Assembly: GCA_002407865.1 (NCBI GenBank)
Contig: DHPI01000006.1
Location: 6,076-17,291, forward strand
Length of the DNA: 11,216 nt
Origin: Spirochaetia bacterium UBA5368
Lineage (GTDB): Bacteria; Spirochaetota; UBA4802; UBA5368
Direction of reading: 5' to 3'
The position numbers and the translations under genes were made by a program. Positions 6,269 to 11,216 of this stretch are shown in pieces (position 1 is the stretch's first letter; each line of letters starts with the position of its first letter). The notes beneath the pieces are model-generated. The model saw nothing but the letters and a program-made list of their open reading frames with translations, made no database searches and was not told where the DNA came from.

Positions 6269-6871
6269 ATGCCCCGAGAGTTGAGAAAATGCCTGTCCGA
6301 TGTGACGTATCATTGTTATTCCCGCTGCATTGAGCTTCGCGATTTATTATCCGCCAATTATGTCAAGGATATGGCGGTTGAGGCCATCAACCAGGCGCTT
6401 GAGAAATATGATTTTCAGCTAATCCAGATTGAATTTGTCGAAAACCATTTTCATTTTGTTATTAAAACAGTTGATGGTGGAGAGACAATTTCCAGAATTA
6501 TGCAGTATATCAAAGCCAGAATTGCCGAGAAATACAATCGAACGACTGGAAGAACAGGCCCTTTCTGGAATGAACGATTTAAATGCACAATTATTGAGGA
6601 GTCCAGCGATCCGGAAAATTATTTTTTCTGGTTAATGTGGTATATAGCGTATAATCCTGTTCGAAAACGTGCAATTCGTGATCCACGTGAATCGGCATAT
6701 GGAACATTGAGGGTTTACCTTGAAGAAAATTTTGTCCCGAAGGTAAAAATTACAATTCATAATTACTTTGAAAATCTGGGGCAGAGCTTTGATGAAAGGG
6801 TGAAAAGATTTTTAGCATATGAGGAATTATACAGGGAGCGTCTTGCAGTTGTGGGGGTCAGAGCCACATAG
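6269..6871 (+). CDS. Y1/HUH transposase, REP-associated (RAYT-like)
   Basis: The protein has 200 residues. The N-terminal MPRELRKCLSDVTYHCYSRC is the usual opening strand of the Y1_Tnp family. The HUH metal-binding motif is His60-Phe-His62 in FVENHFHFVIKT. The nucleophile is probably Tyr89 in ARIAEKYNRTTG, followed by GPFWNERFKCTII and the YIAYNPVRKR motif near 125-134, which is typical of RAYT-like members. These enzymes cut and join single-stranded DNA through a 5'-phosphotyrosine. All core motifs are intact, so the protein may be active. The reading frame ends inside the last copy of the array motif, which encodes the final residues VGVRA; Thr and TAG follow at once. An AT-rich composition unlike its neighbours suggests horizontal acquisition. 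Confidence 0.88.
   Translation: MPRELRKCLSDVTYHCYSRCIELRDLLSANYVKDMAVEAINQALEKYDFQLIQIEFVENHFHFVIKTVDGGETISRIMQYIKARIAEKYNRTTGRTGPFWNERFKCTIIEESSDPENYFFWLMWYIAYNPVRKRAIRDPRESAYGTLRVYLEENFVPKVKITIHNYFENLGQSFDERVKRFLAYEELYRERLAVVGVRAT
6854..6864 (+). repeat. seventh GGGGTCAGAGC copy, inside the transposase 3' end
   Basis: An exact GGGGTCAGAGC copy, in the same orientation as the six upstream, encodes the last residues of the transposase just before its TAG stop at 6869-6871. It probably marks the right side of the mobile module. A near-copy lacking one T (GGGGCAGAGC) lies at about 6778-6787, also within the gene. Confidence 0.85.
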
Positions 6872-6958
6872 CACGTAAAAATATGTATTGAAAAATACAG
6901 GCATACCGATAGCCTTTGCAGGTGTTGAAAAAATCCATGATGAAGCTGAAAGACGAGT

Positions 6959-8401
6959 ATGCCATATAAAAATTTGAGTGAATTCATAAATGTGCTTGAG
7001 GCGGCTGGCGAACTGAAGCGAATTGCCGCCGAGGTCGATCCGAAACTCGAAATTACCGAAATAGCCGACCGTATAAGCAAGACAGGCGGCCCGGCGCTCC
7101 TTTTCGAGAATGTCAGGGGTGCGCAGTTCCCGCTGCTTATCAACGCCTACGGAAGCTATCGGCGCATGCAGATGGCCCTTCACTGCGCAAGCTTTGACGA
7201 TATCGCCGGAAGGCTCGAATCGCTTCTGAAAACGCAGCCGCCAAAGGGGATTCTCGATAAGATTAAGATGCTGCTGACGCTGAAGGATATCGCCGCGCTT
7301 ATGCCTAAAAATGTATCGTCGGCGCCGTGTCAGGAAAAGGTGTATACTGGCGGGCCGTTGCTGGACATGCTTCCAATACTCACCTGCTGGCCGGGCGACG
7401 GGGGGCCGTTCATCACACTGCCTGTCGTTATCACGAAGGATCCGGAAACCGGCGTGCAAAACGCCGGCATGTACCGCATGCAAAAATTCGACGGCCGTTC
7501 GACCGGCATGCACTGGCAATACAATAAGGACGGCGCGCGCCACTACCACAAATACAAGAAGCTTGGACGCCGGATGGATGTTGCGGTCGCGCTGGGGGGC
7601 ATACCGTCGGTAACCTATGCGGCGACCGCGCCGCTCCCGCCCGATGTGGATGAGATGATGTTCGCGGGCTGGCTTGAGTCGCGGGCCATCGATATCGTCA
7701 AAGGAAAAACTGTCGATCTATATGTTCCCGCCGAATCGGATTTCGTGCTTGAAGGCTATGTACAGCCGGGTGATGAAACGACGGAGGGCCCGTTCGGCGA
7801 TCACACAGGATTTTACTCGCCGGCGGACACGTATCCTGTATTTCAAATAACGTGTATTACCTGCCGCGGCGGTGCCGTGTATCCTGCAACGATTGTCGGC
7901 AAACCCCCCATGGAGGATTGCTACATGGCGAAGGTCACCGAGCGGCTGTTTCTGCCGTTTTTAAAAATGCTGCTGCCTGAAATCAGCGATATGGAACTCC
8001 CGCTGGAGGGCGTGTTCCATAACTGTGCGTTGATATCCATCGACAAAAAATATGCGGGCCAGGCGAAAAAGGTAATAAGCGCGCTGTGGGGTCTCGGACA
8101 GATGGCGCCGACGAAATTCATCGCGGTTTTCGACAATGACATCGACCTGCGCGATTATAGCACTGTTGCATGGAAGCTTCTCAATAACGTGGATCCGCGC
8201 CGCGATATCATCCTCTCCGAAGGGCCGCTCGACGCGCTCGATCATTCCGCGCCGTATCCGAATTTCGGCGGAAAGATGGGCATTGACGCTACTCGAAAGA
8301 CGCGGGAAGAGGGCATGGGACGGCCATGGCCCGACGAAATCAAAATGTCCGATGACATGAAAAATTATGTAACGAAGAGATGGAATGAATATGGATTTTA
8401 A
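6959..8401 (+). CDS. mqnL: UbiD-family menaquinone biosynthesis decarboxylase (MqnL-like)
   Basis: The protein has 480 residues, typical of UbiD decarboxylases. It should remove the carboxylate from prenylated 1,4-dihydroxy-6-naphthoate in the futalosine pathway, using prenylated FMN made by UbiX. Visible family features are GGPLLDMLPIL near 130, the prFMN-binding region QNAGMYRMQKFDGRSTGMHW near 165-185, PAESDFVLEG near 260, EGPFGDHTGFYSPAD near 275, GKPPMEDCYMAKVTERLFLP near 320, LWGLGQMAPTKFIAVFDND, and GGKMGIDATRKTREEG near the end. EGPFGDHTGFY and the GIDAT ending are characteristic of the menaquinone branch rather than of ubiquinone UbiD. Asp replaces the usual first Glu of PAxxExVLEG. 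The Shine-Dalgarno is weak. mqnP starts inside its last codons. No promoter is evident in the 87 bases upstream. Confidence 0.9.
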   Translation: MPYKNLSEFINVLEAAGELKRIAAEVDPKLEITEIADRISKTGGPALLFENVRGAQFPLLINAYGSYRRMQMALHCASFDDIAGRLESLLKTQPPKGILDKIKMLLTLKDIAALMPKNVSSAPCQEKVYTGGPLLDMLPILTCWPGDGGPFITLPVVITKDPETGVQNAGMYRMQKFDGRSTGMHWQYNKDGARHYHKYKKLGRRMDVAVALGGIPSVTYAATAPLPPDVDEMMFAGWLESRAIDIVKGKTVDLYVPAESDFVLEGYVQPGDETTEGPFGDHTGFYSPADTYPVFQITCITCRGGAVYPATIVGKPPMEDCYMAKVTERLFLPFLKMLLPEISDMELPLEGVFHNCALISIDKKYAGQAKKVISALWGLGQMAPTKFIAVFDNDIDLRDYSTVAWKLLNNVDPRRDIILSEGPLDALDHSAPYPNFGGKMGIDATRKTREEGMGRPWPDEIKMSDDMKNYVTKRWNEYGF

Positions 8402-9239
8402 GAAATTTTCCGAACTCATAATGATCGAGCAGACGCTCTTCGCCCTGCCGTTTGCGTATCTGGGTGTGCTCTTTGCCGGGGGTGGCGATATTCTTACGTG
8501 GGTATGGGTAACCATCGCGCTCATCGCGGCGAGGGTGGCGGGCATGTCGTTCAACCGTGTTATCGACGCGGATATCGACGCGAAGAACCCGCGCACGAAA
8601 GACCGGCTTTTGCCCCGCGGCGAAGCGACACGGGGAGAGGTGCTGATGCTTGGCGCCGGCGCGTCGCTGGTGCTGATTTTCGTGTCGTATATGCTCAATT
8701 CGCTCTGCTATTACCTGTCGTTCGTTGCGGTTATACTCCTTTTCACGTATTCCTATTTCAAGCGCTTCAGCGCCGGATCGCACCTGTATCTCGGATTTGT
8801 CGAGGCGGCGGCCCCGATCGGCGGGTATCTTGCCGTCAGCGGGTCGTTCGAACTGACGCCGTTCGTGCTCGGTGTCGCCATCATGGCATGGATCGCCGGC
8901 CTCGACGTGGTGTATGCCATTCAGGACATGGAATTCGACAGGCGCGAAAATCTGCACTCGATACCGGTGAAATACGGCCGCGAAAAGGCGCTGAAAATAT
9001 CGCTGGCGCTTTATGTTGTTTCACTTGCGGCGCTGATTGGCGGCGGTATACTGACTGTGCGGGGCACGGCCTACTGGGTGACGGTGCTGTGCGTCGTGCT
9101 GATATTCTACAGGCAGCAGACGCTTGCGCGGCGTCAGGATATCGAGACGGCGATACTTGAGTTCTTTGAGATTAACCGCTATGTCTCGCCGATTCTTTTC
9201 GTCGGCACATTTATTGATGTGTTTCAGAAATGGTGGTAG
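8385..9239 (+). CDS. mqnP: UbiA-like menaquinone prenyltransferase (MqnP-like)
   Basis: An integral inner-membrane protein of 284 residues with about eight or nine hydrophobic helices. It transfers a polyprenyl chain to the naphthoate ring. Both Asp-rich motifs of the UbiA superfamily are intact: NRVIDADID (57-65, NRxxDxxxD), followed by DRLLPRG, and DMEFD (181-185) in YAIQDMEFDRRENLHSIPVKYG; these bind the Mg2+-diphosphate of the prenyl donor. The N-terminal IEQTLFALPFAYLG matches the usual EHTxFALPFA except for Gln in place of His. The start is ambiguous: ATG 8385 or ATG 8391, two codons later; both overlap the end of mqnL, and a weak AAGAGA precedes them. The operon position between UbiD-like and UbiX genes supports the menaquinone assignment. 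Confidence 0.9.
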   Translation: MNMDFKKFSELIMIEQTLFALPFAYLGVLFAGGGDILTWVWVTIALIAARVAGMSFNRVIDADIDAKNPRTKDRLLPRGEATRGEVLMLGAGASLVLIFVSYMLNSLCYYLSFVAVILLFTYSYFKRFSAGSHLYLGFVEAAAPIGGYLAVSGSFELTPFVLGVAIMAWIAGLDVVYAIQDMEFDRRENLHSIPVKYGREKALKISLALYVVSLAALIGGGILTVRGTAYWVTVLCVVLIFYRQQTLARRQDIETAILEFFEINRYVSPILFVGTFIDVFQKWW

Positions 9240-9249
9240 AGTAGTGTCC

Positions 9250-9846
9250 ATGTATATCGTCGGCATCACCGGGGCGAGCGGCTCCATCATCGGCATCCGC
9301 CTCATCGAGGAGCTTTTAAAAAGCGGGAAAAGCGTATCGTCGATCGTATCGGCCTCGGCGTGGGATGTTATCCGTCATGAGGTTGCGGGGGCTGCCGATG
9401 TGCGGTCGATGGCGGGACTGCTTGATTCCCGCGGATGTTCGTATCCCGCGCAATCGCTCCATGAATATCGCAACGACGATATGTTCGCGCCGCCAGCCAG
9501 CGGCAGCTACCGATGCGATGCGGTGATTGTAGCCCCCTGCTCGATGAAGAGCCTTGCGGGCATCGCCTCGGGATACGCGGAAACGCTTATCCTGCGCGCC
9601 GCCGACGTGGCCCTCAAGGAGGGGCGCCGGTGCATACTGGTGCCGCGCGAGACGCCGCTGAGCCTGGTTCACATTGAGAACATGCTCCGTGTGAAGCGCG
9701 CCGGCGCGGACATCGTGCCGCCGGTTCCCGGATTTTATACGCAGCCGCGTACAATCGATGATATCATAAATTTTATTACAGGAAAAATACTGAACCTCCT
9801 CGGCATAGAACATTCGCTTTTCGGCGGATGGGGAGACGAACTGTGA
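9250..9846 (+). CDS. ubiX: UbiX-family flavin prenyltransferase (MqnM role)
   Basis: A soluble protein of 198 residues. UbiX joins dimethylallyl phosphate to FMN, making the prenylated flavin needed by UbiD-type decarboxylases; here the client is presumably the neighbouring MqnL-like protein. Motifs: the FMN-binding loop GITGASGS at 5-12, SAWDVIRHE near 38-46, PASGSYRCDAVIVAPCSMKSLAGIASGY in the middle, RAADVALKEGRRCILVPRETPLS (flavin and phosphate contacts) and PPVPGFYTQPRTIDDIINFITGK near the C-terminus. I use ATG 9250, which yields the family-typical MYIVGITGASG; an in-frame GTG at 9244 is possible. It follows mqnP by 10 bases and overlaps the mqnE start by 4. The name mqnM is also used for UbiX homologues in futalosine operons. 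Confidence 0.92.
   Translation: MYIVGITGASGSIIGIRLIEELLKSGKSVSSIVSASAWDVIRHEVAGAADVRSMAGLLDSRGCSYPAQSLHEYRNDDMFAPPASGSYRCDAVIVAPCSMKSLAGIASGYAETLILRAADVALKEGRRCILVPRETPLSLVHIENMLRVKRAGADIVPPVPGFYTQPRTIDDIINFITGKILNLLGIEHSLFGGWGDEL
9830..9835 (+). promoter_or_regulatory. ribosome-binding site deciding the mqnE start
   Basis: GGGGAG lies 7 bases before GTG 9843 but 16 before ATG 9852, and it overlaps the alternative ATG at 9828. Spacing therefore favours GTG, whose codon overlaps the ubiX stop as GTGA. Confidence 0.65.
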
Positions 9847-10940
9847 ATTCCATGGATTTAAACACGTATAAGAATCCCGCACTGCGCGCCATAGCCGCAA
9901 AGGTGCTTGAAGGCGAGCCCGTGTCAACGGACGACGCGATGGCGATGCTGACGACGGCGGATATTCTGGAGCTTGGAACAATCGCCGATTATGTGCGCAC
10001 GAGAATCAACGGCCCCCGCGCCTATTACGGCGTCAACATGAATCTCAACTATACCAACGTCTGCGAGCTGCGCTGCCCGCTCTGCGCCTATTCGCGCGAC
10101 GCGGGCGATTCAGACGCGTACACCCTCACACTTGACCAGATAGAAGAGAAGGTCCGCCGCGCCGTGTCGTTCGGCATCGACGAGGTGCATATCGTCGGCG
10201 GGCTCAATCCCGATCTTACGCTCGACTATTTTCTCGAGATGCTGCGGCGCATCAAGCGAATCAGCGGAGACCTTTTTGTCGTCGCGTTTACCGCGACGGA
10301 GTACGATTATTTTGCGAGGAGAAGCAACATCACCCTTGACGAGCTTTTCCGCATGATGATCGACGCGGGGCTCGGTGCGCTGCCGGGCGGCGGCGCGGAG
10401 ATATTCTCGCCCGACGTTCGCGGCGTCATAGCCCCCAAAAAAATTTCCGGGGCGCGCTGGCTCGAGGTGATGCAGGCGGCGCACCGGGCGGGACTGAAGA
10501 CGAACGCGACCATGCTCTTTAACCATATCGAGAGCGCCGGTCACATCGTCGACCACCTCGCGAGGCTGCGCGACGCGCAAAGCCAGACGGGCGGCTTCAA
10601 GGCCTTTGTGCCGCTCCCGTTCCACAGGGAAAACACGGCGATCGCCGAGCAGAGGGCCGGCACAGGATTTGACGATATACGCATCTACGCGACGGCGCGC
10701 GTTTTTCTGCACAATATCCCGCACATCAAGGGACTGTGGATGTATCTCGGCGAAAAGATGGCGCAGGTGCTGTTGAAATTCGGCGTCGACGATATCGGCG
10801 CGACGTATCACTACGAAAAGGTTGTGCATGCGGCCGGGGCGCAAACGCCGGATTTCGGTTCGGAGACGCACCTTCGCCGCCTGATTGAAAATGCGGGCCT
10901 TATGCCCGTGCGCACCAACGCATCCTACGGCATGGCGTAA
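9843..10940 (+). CDS. mqnE: aminofutalosine synthase (radical SAM)
   Basis: The protein has 365 residues from GTG 9843. MqnE joins S-adenosylmethionine with 3-[(1-carboxyvinyl)oxy]benzoate to give aminofutalosine. The radical-SAM cluster ligands are Cys74, Cys78 and Cys81 in NYTNVCELRCPLCAYSR. Other family signatures are DEVHIVGGLNPDL, AFTATEYDYFARRS, ALPGGGAEIFSPDVRGVIAPKK, ATMLFNHIES, LRDAQSQTGGFKAFVPLPFHRENT, HNIPHIKGLWMYLGEKMAQ, GVDDIGATYHYEKVVHAAGA and RTNASYG at the end. TMLFNHIES (usually TMLYGHIE) and the GVDDIGAT region separate it from its paralogue MqnC. The GTG start overlaps the ubiX stop by four bases, so translation is probably coupled. ATG 9852 and ATG 9828 are alternative starts. 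Confidence 0.92.
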   Translation: MNSMDLNTYKNPALRAIAAKVLEGEPVSTDDAMAMLTTADILELGTIADYVRTRINGPRAYYGVNMNLNYTNVCELRCPLCAYSRDAGDSDAYTLTLDQIEEKVRRAVSFGIDEVHIVGGLNPDLTLDYFLEMLRRIKRISGDLFVVAFTATEYDYFARRSNITLDELFRMMIDAGLGALPGGGAEIFSPDVRGVIAPKKISGARWLEVMQAAHRAGLKTNATMLFNHIESAGHIVDHLARLRDAQSQTGGFKAFVPLPFHRENTAIAEQRAGTGFDDIRIYATARVFLHNIPHIKGLWMYLGEKMAQVLLKFGVDDIGATYHYEKVVHAAGAQTPDFGSETHLRRLIENAGLMPVRTNASYGMA

Positions 10941-10951
10941 GGGGTGGACAT

Positions 10952-11216
10952 ATGAGGATCGGCTACATCAATTACATGAACTGCTTTCCATTTTATTATC
11001 ATATGATGGAGAAAAAGCCGCTGCCCGGCATCGAGGTCGTTCCCGGCCATCCCAGCGATCTCAACAGGATGATGGGAACGGGCGAACTCTGTATGAGTCC
11101 CGTGTCGGCGGCGGCATACGCCGATTTGCAGGATGACGTTGTTATCCTCCCCGATTTCTGCCTCAGCTCCATCGGATATGTGCGCTCGGTTATTCTTATA
11201 AGCCGCATGCCGATAG
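10952..11216 (+). CDS. mqnA: chorismate dehydratase MqnA, N-terminal part
   Basis: The first 88 codons of a gene that runs off the right edge. MqnA removes water from chorismate to give 3-[(1-carboxyvinyl)oxy]benzoate, the committed step of the futalosine route and the source of MqnE's substrate. The start MRIGYINYMNCFPFYY, then PGHPSDLNRMMGTGELCMSP, VSAAAYADLQDD and LSSIGYVRSVILISRMPI match the periplasmic-binding-protein-like fold of MqnA/MqnD, with the MqnA pattern (RIGxINYxNxxP, PSxLN). Cys stands where Asp is usual in GELDxSP. A GGGGTGG ribosome-binding site overlaps the gap after the mqnE stop, 11 bases away, so it belongs to the same operon. Confidence 0.88.
   Translation, partial: MRIGYINYMNCFPFYYHMMEKKPLPGIEVVPGHPSDLNRMMGTGELCMSPVSAAAYADLQDDVVILPDFCLSSIGYVRSVILISRMPI

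Larger units (their letters stand above)
5902..6871 (+). mobile_element. RAYT/Y1-type transposase module with its repeat motif
   Basis: The segment holds the HUH transposase gene plus seven copies of the 11-mer, six before and one at its very end. It is visibly AT-richer than the mqn and gltX genes, which suggests acquisition. The exact ends are unknown: there are no terminal inverted repeats or target duplications, as expected of Y1 elements. It sits between the porin terminator and mqnL. Confidence 0.7.

Noticed and set aside
10110..10871. Minus-strand 253-codon frame opposite mqnE
   Set aside because: It is an antisense shadow of a gene with intact radical-SAM motifs and has no recognisable features.

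Overview
The window comes from a diderm (Gram-negative) bacterium. It encodes an outer-membrane porin-like beta-barrel with a terminal Phe, several signal-peptide proteins and a futalosine-type menaquinone operon. The housekeeping genes are GC-rich; one inserted stretch is clearly AT-richer. The futalosine pathway, a DUF3108-like/transglutaminase pair and this porin type would fit a spirochaete-like or Desulfobacterota-like lineage, but the window cannot settle the taxonomy.

Layout. (1) Bases 3-110 hold the last 35 codons of a plus-strand membrane protein. It converges on a minus-strand block that reads, in transcription order, YgiT-type zinc-finger protein (4355-4122), gltX (4082-2643), thiL (2637-1639), a small exported DUF3108-like protein (1634-945) and an exported transglutaminase-like protein (932-126). 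Gaps between neighbours are 39, 5, 4 and 12 bases, so the block is probably one operon. A TTGACA-type promoter is visible at 4512-4485. (2) A divergent intergenic region (4356-4780) also carries a good plus-strand promoter for a porin gene (4781-5839), which ends in a strong intrinsic terminator (5864-5896). (3) Bases 5902-6871 are a mobile module: a HUH/Y1 (RAYT-like) transposase, preceded by six dispersed same-strand copies of an 11-mer, GGGGTCAGAGC or AGGGTCAGAGC, and ending inside a seventh copy. (4) From 6959 to the window edge runs a compact operon for menaquinone synthesis by the futalosine route: mqnL (UbiD-like decarboxylase), mqnP (UbiA-like prenyltransferase), a UbiX flavin prenyltransferase, mqnE (radical-SAM aminofutalosine synthase) and the first 88 codons of mqnA (chorismate dehydratase).

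How the genes work together. MqnA and MqnE make the early intermediates from chorismate. MqnP attaches the polyprenyl tail. MqnL removes the ring carboxylate using the prenylated FMN that UbiX makes. The steps usually done by MqnB, MqnC and MqnD, and the final methyltransferase, are not in the window. The minus-strand operon combines translation (gltX), thiamine diphosphate synthesis (thiL) and two envelope proteins of unknown role.

I found no convincing new defence or catalytic system. The least explained structure is the GGGGTCAGAGC array around the transposase, which fills the only space available for a dedicated mqn promoter. After that come the exported DUF3108-like/transglutaminase pair and the apparently partnerless YgiT-type zinc-finger gene leading the gltX operon.
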